Shown here: one piece after another, positions 1 through 11,218 of the stretch
How positions within the stretch are numbered: the stretch's first letter is position 1
How the letters are laid out: every line of letters starts with the position of its first letter
Assembly: GCA_037355855.1 (NCBI GenBank)
Contig: CM074761.1
Location: forward strand, 2,623,346 to 2,687,345
Length of the DNA stretch: 64,000 bases
Reading direction: 5' to 3'
Origin: Pseudo-nitzschia pungens
Taxonomy: Eukaryota > Bacillariophyta > Bacillariophyceae > Bacillariales > Bacillariaceae
Program-made: the position numbers and the translations under genes
The notes under the pieces: generated by a model
What the model was told of the DNA's origin: nothing
What the model saw: the letters and a program-made list of their open reading frames with translations, nothing else
Databases searched by the model: none

Positions 1-1462
1 AGCAACTGCTATCATCCAACAAAAGAAAAAATAAACATGCGTTGAACGATTTGCCATGCCGTGTCTAGTGTAGTGTCGTAATCTCCTGCAGTTCTCTTTG
101 TATCAACAGGTCACATTTGAGAATACAAGTCAAAAATACTTTTCTCACTACCCTTGAAGGTATTAGGTTCAAATACCATTTATTGAATGGACTGCAACTG
201 ATGTCAACATAAGATGCACTTTTTCTCTCAAACGTTTTGTTGCTTACCAAGGGTATCTTAGCAACTGGTAGATTTGCTAGTCGCATGTTGCCGCAACCGT
301 ACCTGCCTATTTAAATAACAGGAAGTAGACACTTTTGTTCATTTCGTCGGAAATTCTTGACTACGGAGCATTTCTTCGTCAACTCGCAAGGTGCGAAGAC
401 TTCGACTCACCTACTACTATTGGTATTGCTTAGAAGTTCCTTTTAACTACGGTACCAGTACTGTAACTTTGCCCCTTAACTGCACAAGGTACTAGGGGTC
501 GGTTTTTGATGTTGGCGATAGTTGATAACAATACCGTATGCAATACGAAGTATTCAGTTTGTTGCTCATTGCTCTCTTGTTTTCCCTTCTACCGGTCCTT
601 AGGAGTCTGATCGATCATACTGTTGGTGTTCTCCTTGATTCCTTCTGACCTAATTACCGTAAATACCTGAAAAATTAACTTTTGGCATGTATCGTGGACT
701 CCTTTTCTTCTACCCACACGTAAGGTTACTGCACGTTTGCATATCAAAATGAAACAGCCAGTCGGCGAGCCAGCAATCCATGAATGTGCCATGTTTTTTG
801 TTTGTGAACAACTAAGGTTACCGTAAGATGAATGGAAACTTGATTCAAAAGAAGACAAGGAAAGAGAGGTAAAATTTGACGTCATGGTATATGCCTTGAC
901 TTTCGATGACGCATTTAAAAATAAAAGAACAGCTAATGTTTATCAAAGCGAACCCTATTCCTCAACCAACATCATGGTCTTCGTAAAGTGACACCGTGGT
1001 GTCCATTCCTGACAAGAAGCTGAACGTTCGTACGAGCAAACGAACGACTGACGTCTTTTCAACAAAAAATCATTCATTTACCTACCGTACTGTTTCTACG
1101 GTTATATACGGCAATTGCGGAACGCAGTACTTCGTATTTTTTGGTTGGATAGATCGTCTGGGATTGAAAGTAAGTTACATCCATCTGTCTTTTACACCAC
1201 TCTTCCGTCCTCCAATGAATGGTTGTACGATAATAGTAATACCTCACCGATTTGCGAGCTACTGCAAATTATTTGTGCTTTACCTTTTGATTATTTCCTG
1301 AAGAGAAGCTGAATGCGCTGAATGAAGAACTGTGTTCTAGGATTGTGATCTAACGCCAGAGAGTTTCGTTACGTTTCCGGCAGCACATCGTACGGATCCG
1401 TCCCAGCGAAATACTCGGGAAATAATATTAACTACCATTCTACTCGACATAACACCACAAAG
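1..1462. other. Intergenic region, left edge
   Basis: No convincing gene is seen. The open frames at 65-286, 589-885 and 996-1301 are short, lack recognisable domains and overlap on both strands. The stretch is AT-rich and contains one copy of the dispersed TAAGGTTAC-type motif near 721 that recurs in most intergenic regions of this window. Confidence 0.5.
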
Positions 1463-1689
1463 ATGGTGCAGAGCCTGATTCAGAGGATCCGGGAAAACAA
1501 ATTGGATGCCCTCTATTTGTTCATAAATGAATCACTGCGTGATCGCAACAATTTCGATGTCTTCTTCGACGATTTGATGGTTGTGTTGCCAAACAACTGG
1601 AGCATCAATCGGGTCGAGATAGGACATGAGTTCTTGTCTCGAACTGTTGTTTCCCACCACCATCAGCAGCAAGTAGGACAAGCACAAGG

Positions 1690-1720
<31 letters not shown>

Positions 1721-3319
1721 GACCAAATTGAAAACGGGGATTTCAACACGAGCAAACAGGATCAACTATTTCGGAATGTGTGTTCTCTTGAAAGTCTGCG
1801 ATCGTTGATTATCTCCGATGGATACATTCCGCGAAAGGATCACGGATTCGTTGAAACAAAAGCTTTATTGCGGAACTTGCCCCGCGCGAGCAATTTGCAA
1901 TATTTAGATGTGCAGCGATTGAAGCTGCGAATAACGAGTGACAGCATAGAAAATAACGATAGCAAATTACTTGCGGAGTGCTTGCACTCATTGCGGGATT
2001 CCTTGGAGGACCTCCGACTCACGGCGATTTCTTTCTGCGATACCACAAAATCAACAACCCCTTCAACGGTAACTACATCTGAAGATGGGAAACTCTGTAG
2101 GTTGCAAAACGCACTTGAGGAAGGTCAAAGAACGAGGAGGTATCCACTCGATTCTGCCATCCGGGTCTGTGGTGACATGGCAAACCTACAACTGTTGGCA
2201 ATCTCTTGTGCGACTGGATGCGGATGCAATTGCAATAACGGCGAAGATCAACAACACCAGGAGCAGCATCAGCAACGGCAAGATGGTGGATTTAACCAAA
2301 TTGCGCAAGGTGACACTGATGGCAGCAGCAGCAACAGCTTATCGTCATCGTCCTCATCATCCTCTGCGCCATCCACTATATCGGGTTGTTTGATATCGAG
2401 AGAAGTCCTTCTCCATTTGTGCCGGTCGTCTACAACCCTTCAAGAACTCGCCTTAAGGAGAATGCGCATAGACGATGATACGTGCAAAACTTTGGCAAAA
2501 GCATTTGATCCGCCGAAAAACCAGAAGGAGAGTCGTGCCTGTTCCTCCTCATTGTTGCCCTTGTCCAACAGCAATGATGGTTGTGACAAAGATGATGACA
2601 ACGATAGTGACAGTAATAGCCATCACTCTCCTTCGTTCTGGACAAGTTTGGATCTGCGCCAGAATCCGTTCATAGGGAAGGACGGATATGAGGCCATCTT
2701 ATCTTCGCTGGAACGCAACTACGATTTGTGGTGTTCACTCATGGTGGTATGTGAAACACAGCAGTTGGAGAAAAAAAAGGATAGCCTAAGCTTCCAATCG
2801 TCTCTTACCTTTCTTCGTTCTTTTTCAATTTCTATTATATTGTGGTCCTGCGCAATGGCAAAACAGGATAACGAATCCTTCCAATCAAAGTTTAACGCGC
2901 TAATTGAATTGAATCAAGCAAATCGTGGCGCTTTAGTTCGTTCCCCCACGTCCGAGAAACTTGCCGTCTTTTTGGATCGCTTGAAAGACGATCCGACGGC
3001 CTTGTGGTATTTTTTAACCATACACAGAGATGCGATACTACTTCCCCTTATCAGTTTTTTGAAATGGAAGAATACCTTGATTGCCAAAAAGCAAGCCGCA
3101 GTGGCAACAACAAGGGGTGACCATCAGCTACCGGTCGGTCACAAAAGAGTATTCAATGATGCAATAGCGTTGCAACCGATACCTGGTACATCTACTGTTG
3201 CTTCTTCTACCGAGGCTAATGGACTCGGGACCCAAGCCGAAAGTAGCAACTGTGACAACCAGCATCAGCTATTGCATAGCGATAGTGAGGGCGTATTCAA
3301 ACGACCAAGGCAAACTTGA
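1463..3319 (+). CDS. Leucine-rich-repeat-type protein with diatom-specific C-terminal region
   Basis: A single uninterrupted 618-codon ORF starts at ATG 1463. Irregular LRR segments can be read, for example a Leu-x-x-Leu-Asp-Val stretch near residue 150, Leu-x-Glu-Leu-Ala-Leu near 320 and Leu-Asp-Leu-Arg-Gln-Asn near 400. They are separated by low-complexity inserts: poly-Asn near residue 80, Gln/His and poly-Ser around 260-300, and an Asp/Ser run near 385. The C-terminal third has a Leu-Ile-Glu-Leu-Asn-Gln-Ala-Asn-Arg-Gly block followed by a Leu-Trp-Tyr-Phe-Leu helix. The 51.4-53.7 kb gene has the same C-terminal order (Leu-Leu-Asn-Val-Asn-Glu-Cys-Gly-Arg, then Leu-Trp-Pro-Leu), so I infer one family. 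LRRs generally mediate protein binding, but no partner or location can be named. No signal peptide is seen. Confidence 0.8.
1699..1728 (+). repeat. AAC trinucleotide run (poly-Asn) inside a CDS
   Basis: About ten AAC codons in a row encode an Asn tract in the LRR protein. The reverse strand is open over it (poly-Val), which is only a shadow. Such runs are prone to length change without breaking the frame. Confidence 0.85.
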
Positions 3320-4831
3320 AAGCGACATCGCTGTCGTGAAGAACGAGTCACTTTCAAGAAGATTAAATCGATCACGCGTATTGATGACCGGGAATATCTG
3401 CAATGCTGTTTTCGGAAGATCGAGATCATGCGTCTAGCAATTCATTATGATGATTGAAATTTTACCCAAAAAAGTATCTCCATTTTTCATCGGCGCACTC
3501 GCGCCCAAATCCAATTTTCCTTCTAATCCTCTAAAAAGATATGCTAAGAACTTCACTTTGAAACAATTTTTCTGCTTCTTGTTGTCGAAGAACTCAGTTG
3601 TAGCCAATCATAACGGAACAAAGCAAAATTGTGTTACTGTCCGCTCGGAAATTCGTATGTCCAAAGAAAAGAAACCAAAGAAATATTCTTGCGTTAAGGA
3701 ACTACTTCGCTCCTTCAATGAACACGAGATAGGAGAAACGTCTGCTGCCACCGTGCTGTTACTGTTGCTGTTATCATTCTTGCTGTCATCATTCTTGCTG
3801 TCATTGAAATTGATGTTTGGTTCACTGCGGTTCCAACCTAAAGCACAGCGATTCGACGGGAATACGATGTAGACAAAGAATACACTTAGTCGTCATCAGA
3901 ATTAACGAAACGCAGTTGTCTCATTTTACTATCATTTGTGCAAGAAGAATATGAACACTACAAGATCAGCAGTTGTGAAAAACTTCGATGGGAGCTCAGC
4001 AGTACACTCTTTAGTTTTAATTTTCTGACCATGCAGAAATAGGATCTACCAAAAGGACGCTGTTGCTATTCCCAAAATGGAGACCAATGGGTTGCCATCT
4101 TTTCTGCAGGAGGACGCTGGATCATACTATCTAGTACCATACTCAGCACAACCTGTGCTGATTCCCAACGTAATGTGTTCTACTACTAGTAGGCCCGCTT
4201 TAGCCTTGCTAAGGTTCCATGAACATTGTTTGACAACGCTGAGGTTCTACAAACGAATCAATCCAAATTTGCATGTCATAGTCGATTTCCCTCTGCCTGT
4301 AACCATGAGACATGTTACTTTGCGTCTTCATTTGCTAACTGCCTGGACTCATACAGATTAATTGGTGGTGCTGCTAGCTGAATAACTCGTGATTCAATGA
4401 AAAGCTAATCACGGTCCAAAAAGAACTCGCCATTTGCTTCCATTTCAAGTTGGTGTCAGTCTCCGTCGTCGAAGTCGACAAATTGGATGATTGGATGAAG
4501 AATGACGCAGAAAAAAATACTTCGGTAAAAAGGATAATCTTACTCGTTGTACTTGGTCTAACTTTGTGAGAACGATGAGACTGATCCTTTGCCCACGAAG
4601 GACAGTTCGACAATCATGAGAAGCAACAGAATCCAAGTGTGAGACCGATTTCTGCGACTTCGCATTCATCTCCGAACCGTCACAAAAGCAGAGGAATTCA
4701 GAAGGTACATTTGTACAGGACGACACAAGCTTAACTATCACCACTGTCCATCGGATGCATCAGTTTCTAGCTGCTGTGGAATTGTAGCTTAGTCTTTATC
4801 AACTCAGAATTACGTGGAAACCATAACCAAA
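3320..4831. other. Intergenic region
   Basis: This is about 1.5 kb between two plus-strand genes. The open frames at 3447-3872 and 4077-4361 have no recognisable domain. The first ends in an imperfect repeat of ttgctgtcatcattc-like units that gives an artificial Leu/Ser run. I support no gene here, and no promoter element can be identified by eye. Confidence 0.45.
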
Positions 4832-5936
4832 ATGACGCGGAAAAAGATGGCAGACGTTGTCGTCGTCGCCGTCGCCGTCGTCATCGCCCTGGCATTGTCA
4901 ACGGCGCACTTCGGGCAGTACGGTGCCGATGCTTTCACAATATCACCGATATTGGAATTGGCATCAATGAAACCGAATCCAGCAGCGCCAGGGTCTTTGA
5001 CGCCATGGAAGGTGGATGTTCCGAGTCACACTTCTATTTCACCTTTGATTTTGTCACTTTCAACTGAAGAAGCGATGTGGAAGAACGCAACCTCGGTAAC
5101 TCCTTCTGTAACTGGCCTAGCGAGCAACATAGGAACGGACACCACAAAATCCGATTTGGATCCAGTTGTTCCAAGCCATGCGAACGAAGCCAAGAATCTC
5201 ACGAATGCTCATTTTTTCATTCGTCCAGCACTGTTGGTAGACATGAATCGAGCCTCTAAGATATTGGCAGACGCCTTTTTCAAAGGGCCCAATACGAACT
5301 GGATTACTTTTCAATACGAAAAACTTGTGACTTATTTGAGTCTGGAGGCAAATTTCCCAAAAAGCAAACAGCAACGATCTAGATATGAAATTTTTGTCGC
5401 ATGCGATTCAGACTCGGGGACCGTGGTGGGCATGGTTGAAATAGATGCCCGCGGTCTTACCGACGAACGAACCTCAAAAGTTTTCGAAAAATCGGGTGGG
5501 AGTGCCTACATGTGTAATCTAGCAGTCGACGAAAAACAGCGGCGAAAAGGAATTGCTACCTTTCTGGTTTACGAATGCGAAGGTCAAGTTCGGAAATGGT
5601 ACAGTGAAGACAAGATGAAGGAAAGCATGAATGGTGAGAAAACAAACAGCGAATCCGGGCAAAAAAGTGATTTGATATACGACACCAAGAACGAAATAAT
5701 CAACGATATTTTTGGGGACGGAAACAACAAGAAGTCGACTGCAACCAAGAACAAAATGAGGCGAGAGTGTTTGCTTGAAAGTTCGAGAAACGGACAAAGC
5801 TGCTGTTCAGATGTATCGAAAGTTGGGATACTCCATAATTTCTCAAGAAATTGAGGAGAATCCTAACAAAAGCAAAACGAAGGGGAACATTTTGTTGATG
5901 AGAAAGGTTCTGTCATCTGACTCGTCATCCCTCTAA
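4832..5936 (+). CDS. GNAT-family N-acetyltransferase, predicted plastid-targeted, two exons
   Basis: Exon 1 is 4832-5633 and exon 2 is 5761-5936, giving 325 codons plus stop. I start at ATG 4832 because the longer open frame upstream begins only with GTG. Residues about 5-30 form a Val/Ala-rich signal peptide followed by Ala-Asp-Ala-Phe, a variant of the diatom ASAFAP plastid-import motif. The acetyl-CoA site (GNAT motif A) is visible as Cys-Asn-Leu-Ala-Val-Asp then Gln-Arg-Arg-Lys-Gly-Ile-Ala. Exon 2 supplies the missing motif B: Leu-Lys-Val-Arg-Glu-Thr-Asp, Ala-Val-x-Met-Tyr-Arg-Lys-Leu-Gly-Tyr. Splicing is strongly supported because unspliced reading destroys motif B and ends at 5854. The substrate is unknown. 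Plastid GNATs can acetylate proteins, but that is only a family-level possibility. Confidence 0.85.
5634..5760 (+). other. Intron of the GNAT gene (127 bp)
   Basis: The donor is GTGAGA directly after AATG, and the acceptor is AATGAG before GCGAGAG. Removing 127 bp joins G with GC to make a Gly codon and restores the frame for the conserved Tyr-Arg-Lys-Leu-Gly-Tyr motif. The intron has no in-frame stop in the exon 1 frame, so retention would give a 340-residue variant with a wrong tail. Confidence 0.8.
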
Positions 5937-6313
5937 TCGTCATCGTCATTTTCAACAGACGACCAGGTATGACGGGATCCCTTTTGGTTTGGATTGCGAT
6001 TTGGGAGCGCGAGATCATTGCAAATGCTGTGTGAAACAGTGAAAGCGTGTTTCTGCCACAACAAAAGAACAGTTTTTGATTGCGAGGCAACAAATTGTTA
6101 TTTTTCTTCGAATCTTGTGTGTCCCTGCGAAGTACTGTATTGAATACGAAGTGATTCATAGCAACATACTTAACATTGACTTTTTACGGCTGTCAGCTAT
6201 CTATTTTGAGAAACTTAGAACGATAGTTGATGGCATGGGTCTTTGGATCAAACTGATTTCCACTGTGACGACCATACCGGATTTCATGTTCTTGTGATAG
6301 CACCAAAGTGGTT
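5937..6313. other. Intergenic region between convergent genes
   Basis: About 380 bp separate the GNAT gene (plus) from the membrane-protein gene (minus). It is AT-rich with no ORF of note and presumably carries both 3' untranslated regions. Confidence 0.5.
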
Positions 6314-7204
6314 TCAGGCTTCAGGGCACTCACCATCTGCCAATGTTCCTTTGATTATTCCAACGTAAATGTACACGATGTACAAAGAAACTACCGTCGT
6401 ACCGAAAAATATGCTGTCGAGATTTGTCAAGAATGCAGACCATTTGTTTGACCCTCTGCGTCTTGGAAATGTGATTTGTCTGCATAGTATTGACATTTCC
6501 TCCAAATCATCACCGAAAAATCCCTTTTCGATCAATGCATAAAACACATCATCGATATCCTGCAAGAAATGTAGAGCCGCAAAATTCAAAAACACATTTA
6601 GGACTGCGTCGGTTTGCATCATCACGAGGAAGTTTACTGCGAGGGAAAGTATCGCATCAATTGTTCGCAATAGATATCCCAAAGCATATTTGTTTCTTGT
6701 TGCAGCATTGCTGAGTTGGAGAACATCGGCGCTGTATCGAGCGTTTGCTGCACCAGCGAAAACGGCCATCAAATCTTCTTGCATCGCAACAGCGACAGGA
6801 ATCAAAACGAATTTCACAACACTTGCATTGCCTTGCATGCATTCAAAGCCATCTTTGTAGTCGATGTCGTAGAGTAAGCAAGTATACACGATGTACTTCA
6901 TAAGAATGACAAGAAGTGCGACCGCAAATGACACCGACATCACTGGAGCGCCGATGATGAACGCGTATACGTCTTCCGACAGTTCATAACTCCCTTTTTC
7001 CTTGAAGGACTGCATCTGTGCTTGAAAGAGCGACTCTCTGCCAAAAGCAAATTCACTCATTCTTTCTGATTCATGCTTTGGCCTGCCAAATCGATCGCTC
7101 GGATTCTGCAATGGATCAAATCCATAACCCAGATCCTTCGATGTATCATCATAAAACACTTTGTCATCTTCGATGGTTTGGAGAGAAGATGAGTTGAACG
7201 TCAT
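6314..7204 (-). CDS. Polytopic integral membrane protein of an uncharacterised family
   Basis: A 296-codon ORF starts with ATG at 7204. The first 85 residues are hydrophilic and acidic. At least four hydrophobic segments follow: about 82-113 (Phe-Ile-Ile-Gly-Ala-Pro onward), 128-150, 185-215 and 265-287. Between the third and fourth is an acidic Gln-Asp-Ile-Asp-Asp-Val-Phe-Tyr motif followed by Glu-Lys-Gly-Phe-Phe-Gly-Asp. I recognise the layout (membrane helices, then an Asp-Asp-Val-Phe block) as one seen in hypothetical diatom proteins, but cannot name a transporter or channel family. It is convergent with the GNAT gene and has no obvious functional link to it. No intron is needed. Confidence 0.7.
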   Translation of the reverse strand: MTFNSSSLQTIEDDKVFYDDTSKDLGYGFDPLQNPSDRFGRPKHESERMSEFAFGRESLFQAQMQSFKEKGSYELSEDVYAFIIGAPVMSVSFAVALLVILMKYIVYTCLLYDIDYKDGFECMQGNASVVKFVLIPVAVAMQEDLMAVFAGAANARYSADVLQLSNAATRNKYALGYLLRTIDAILSLAVNFLVMMQTDAVLNVFLNFAALHFLQDIDDVFYALIEKGFFGDDLEEMSILCRQITFPRRRGSNKWSAFLTNLDSIFFGTTVVSLYIVYIYVGIIKGTLADGECPEA

Positions 7205-8285
7205 GTCCTTGAAATGGATGTTGCTCGTGCTTTTCGTGTTCTTTTTCGTGCCTACCGGTAGCCATTAGCCATGAAGGTGAGATAAAAATCCAAAATGAAA
7301 GAGAGGCTGTTACGCACCTCCGACGTCTCGAGCGTGAGATTTTAAAAGTTTTTACGGAATGGCAAGCACAGCTTGTAAATCGTACCGGTATGTACGGTAA
7401 AGCTTAGTCGTAGAATTACCAGTAAGGTTACTCGTAGTTCGAACTCGATAACACAGCAAAAAAAGACTCGACTTGTTGACGGATTGATGAAAGACCTTTT
7501 TGATTGATTGATGAAAAAACAGCGCATCACGAAATCAAAGGATGATCGGACGAATAAGCTTTAGTTTCGGCCAGATTTTCCCCTCATAACTTTGTGTCGA
7601 CACGATTAATCGCCTTGGCCCGTGACCAAACGGTTACGGATTCCGAATGTTGGACCGAGCGCGCGTTTGGTAGGTGACAAAATTATGCATCGTTGACTCG
7701 TGCGTGGTCTCTAATTGTTTACTTGCGTCAATCGATGGGAGGAAAAATAATGTTACTAACTCCTAAGGTTAATCTTACCCTAAAAAACGATAATAACGGC
7801 TTTGGCTTTGGGAACAAGACTCAAAATCGGCATGTTTTGCTCTGCGATCACAATCAACTACAGTAATTACTTCTTCCTGTTTTGGAGTCCCGTTTTCATG
7901 TTGTGGAGCTGGCCGACCTTCCACAAAGTCAAGGTCCGAAAGTAAGGTTAACTTACTCTGCCATCGCAAGGGGCTCGGGCAACGAAACAAAGCAATACCA
8001 TTAGCAGATAACCTTACTGTAATGAGCAATACTATATCTATAGTAATGATGGAAAGATACGCAACTATATTTAGCACGGTAATCGAGTAAATGGAATGAT
8101 TACTAGAAGGAGAAAAACAATAATGCTTTCGACCGCTATGAATGCAATTATGAATAGAACCAATCTACTGTCCTCTAGCTTGGGAAGTTCGACGATGGAT
8201 GTAACAGAGATACTGTAGTCGACTTGTCAGTCTTTGTTTGGTCGATTTCAAAAATATATTATTTCCACTTTGCCCTGTTTTTGTC
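7205..8285. other. Intergenic region rich in dispersed TAAGGTTA motifs
   Basis: No gene is supported. The region holds several copies of the short dispersed motif, at 7422, 7764-7779 and 7942. The copy at 7764-7779 (TAAGGTTAATCTTACC) is an imperfect palindrome and is repeated exactly at 10393-10408. Confidence 0.5.
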
Positions 8286-9948
8286 CTACTTTTCAGAAAT
8301 AGCATAACTGCGCCCGGAAAGAGACGGTCGTTGACAAATATCATCGGGTGTCTTCCTTTTTCGGGGCCGGCATTTTCGTTCGTGCTCGGAACCAGAAATA
8401 GAAATGATGTTGGCACCACGACTTAGTCGTATAAGTGGGGTGTAATATAATAATCGCCGATGCTTTACCTTTTCCGGTATCCCCAAGTCTTGCCACTCGC
8501 GTGTGTAACCGCAATCGTACCACCACGTGTAGCAGGGTTTATCGGCAGGATCATCTTTCCCGTCCCATTTGGGATGTTCCCTGCCATCGTCGCAGCACAT
8601 GTCAACTTCGCCATCTAAATCGATAACGTTTTTGAACTCTCCTGTTGCGGGCAGATTTTGGCTCGGTCCGTTGTACTTTGTATTCTCGGGTCCGATCAAA
8701 TCAGACTCGTGAGTGACCGGTTGAAGGCGGTGAGGCATCAATACATTACCACGTTCCTAGCGCTTTGTGGATTGCCGGGAGAGACGGAATTCTCGTTTGG
8801 AGAATGAGATCTGGCTCGGTGAAATAAACATACTTCCAATAATTTTTGTCACGAACAGTTCCCAACCACTTGTCCGTCGCTGTTTGGGTCTCTAAATTTC
8901 CATTCAGTGCTTCCTGCAAACCGTAGAGTGTGGCTCTTGGTCGATTGACGGGTTCGTGTTTGGTTTTATACCATGTCTCGTTAGCTATCTTTACGTACGA
9001 AAATTCTGTAGTCACGATGTAATCTCCGTTCAGTGTTTCGTATTGTGCTCGAATCAGACGGAAGGCCTCCTTCGCAAGTTCTTCGTCAATTTCCTTCATT
9101 CCGGTAACCACAATTCGTCCAACACCTACCCGCAACAAGGATGCGATTGTAGCGCTTAGGGTTGCCACTGTCAATTTTTTGCCGCGTTCATAGGATAGTT
9201 GTGTATCGTCTCTGATAATTGCACCGTGAGAGATGACAGCAATGGTTGGATGCAACAATGGCATTTCTGATTCTGTTTTCAGCGTTGACTTGAGAGCCTT
9301 GGTCTTTTCAGGCGTCGCTTGGATGTAGGTCAGCAAGTTTCCGGTGATTTTATCGATAGCCACACTATTGTGGTGGGGAGCGAGCAGATCCAGTTTTTTA
9401 CACCATTTACTCAAATGTTCGACGGCAAAATCCAACCAATCGACCGACATTCGAACATTTTTTTCGTTTTCGTAATAGACCCTGTGGCTCGCGTCCTCGA
9501 GGCTCTGCATGGTTTCTATGTTTAGATCTAGAAAAGGCTCTATGGGTTGTATCCACGATCCGGAATAATAAAAATCTTTGACGGCAGTGTGATCCATCCA
9601 ATACAGCGTTCGTCGCAGAGATCCGCCGCCGTCGTTTTCTGCTTCGTCGTTTTCGACATCGTCGGAGTAGGTGTATTCGTAAGTGCTGGTGGTGGTGCTG
9701 GCGCTAGTGCCGGAGGGATTATCGCTTTCGACTTCATCGTCGTTTTCCGATTTCATTTCCGTCGTCTCAGTTGAGGTAATCTTCTTGGAGATTTTTTCTG
9801 TGTTTCCTTTTAGGTTGGCTTCCATAGTCTTGTTTTGGATTGTGTCGTACATGACAACTATTTGAAATATAGCCAGGGATATCAGCACATAGCGACTCAA
9901 CCTAGAACGAAACGGTTTCGTCGTTAGAGCTTGAAGTTTGTCTCCCAT
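8286..9948 (-). pseudogene. Type II signal-anchor protein, one gene split by a frameshift
   Basis: The first part (9948 to 8746, 400 codons, ATG start) has a cytoplasmic basic N-terminus, one hydrophobic anchor at about residues 20-35 and an acidic Ser/Thr-rich stem. A conserved-looking lumenal domain follows that ends Tyr-Phe-Thr-Glu-Pro-Asp-Leu-Ile-Leu-Gln-Thr. The second part (8741 to 8286) continues in another frame with Leu-Met-Pro-His-Arg-Leu-Gln-Pro and a Cys-rich tail (Cys-Cys-Asp, Cys-Tyr-Thr-Trp-Trp-Tyr-Asp-Cys). The break is near 8750: one extra base in GGAACG produces an early stop, and deleting it reads Gly-Asn-Val-Leu-Met-Pro-His-Arg-Leu through the junction. The topology and the Glu-Pro-Asp motif suggest a Golgi glycosyltransferase-like enzyme, but this is inference. 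The break may be a real mutation or a base-calling error. Confidence 0.65.
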
Positions 9949-11218
9949 TTTAAAATCGTGAAACTTTCAAGTCGAAAAGTAGAGACAGCGTCTGTTTTTT
10001 GATTTGATCAGTTCAGTTCAGTTCAGTTCAGTGAACTACCAGCATCATCACATGAAGAACAGAGTTGGGAAATGGAAAACACGCCTAGAGTAGAATGCGA
10101 GAAATCCGAACCGCATTGGCTGTTATGTTGTTCGATGTATTGGTAAATTTTCAATTTACTTGTACACGTAGATAGTATCAATCAATCATCTCAACAAAAA
10201 AAGGAAATGCGAATCACTCGCAATCATGTTGATGTCGGATATCTCACCTGTCGTTGTAAGCTTACCTGCTTGTACGCGTGGCTGTCGACCAAAATTTTTA
10301 TTTTCAAAACATAACCGTTCCACCATCGCGCACCTTGCCGCGAAAGAATTCGCTTCTTTTGTCGTGGACACTTGAACACGGATACATTATGGTAAGGTTA
10401 ATCTTACCGAGTTATCTTGCCATAGTACAGTACAGACGAATGTTGTAATTTGCTTACTGCATTTCACATATCAGATAAAGGTGCCGGCAAAGAGAACGCG
10501 ACGGCGTTTCCCTTCTAGATCGCCACATTTTTTTTCCAAGTTGCATTATTTTCAGATCGGCGTCTAAACTGAAAACGAAGTAAATTAAGATTACCTTTTA
10601 ATGAGTTACTCGTGCGTCCCCGGTATTTTGATTGAATACATCAGTAGAATGATATTATGATCTTATTCGAGACCCGTTTGCTTGTTTGCGAGTCGATTGT
10701 TAGAAACGTTGGGAGTCGTGTTCTTGTGTTGTGATTTGGATTGTGTTTACAGTATACACTGAAACTACCAATACTAGGGAATTCCTAACATTTGCCCCCC
10801 AGCAGTTCACGTACGAGATAGCAAATCCGGAGGACAGTCTATTTCAGCATTGGGAGTTGTTCCAGTAGCGCTGAGTTACATTTTTGTTCCAAAGAAATGG
10901 ATGAGCACCAGACCAAGGAATGGATCCCAGCCGAATCCCTTCCGTGTTGAGTAGTATGAGGACGACGTGCCGAATCGAAATGGATGGATTTGATCACGAG
11001 CTATACGATCTAGACTAAGAGAGAAAACAACTTAGCAATGTGTTATACAACAATTGTATGGCTTTAGGAATACAGTCGGCTACTGTATACATATCTCAGC
11101 GGTAATAACAGATGGAGAAATGTGGCGACGCTCGAAACATTTTTTGGTCGCCTGATTCGCAAGCGTCTCGTCTTGTAGCGAAGAATGATCGCGATCATCG
11201 TTTTTCTTCTCGTCAAAA
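9949..11218. other. Intergenic region
   Basis: No gene is supported. It contains a short pentanucleotide tract (10012-10036) and the palindromic TAAGGTTAATCTTACC at 10393-10408. The tail of the broken LRR gene lies just to its right. Confidence 0.5.
10012..10036. repeat. GTTCA pentanucleotide microsatellite
   Basis: Five consecutive GTTCA/TTCAG units are seen upstream of the signal-anchor gene start at 9948. Confidence 0.8.

Noticed and set aside
160..240. Possible tRNA B-box (GGTTCAAATACC)
   Set aside because: No A-box at the right distance and no cloverleaf could be drawn around it.
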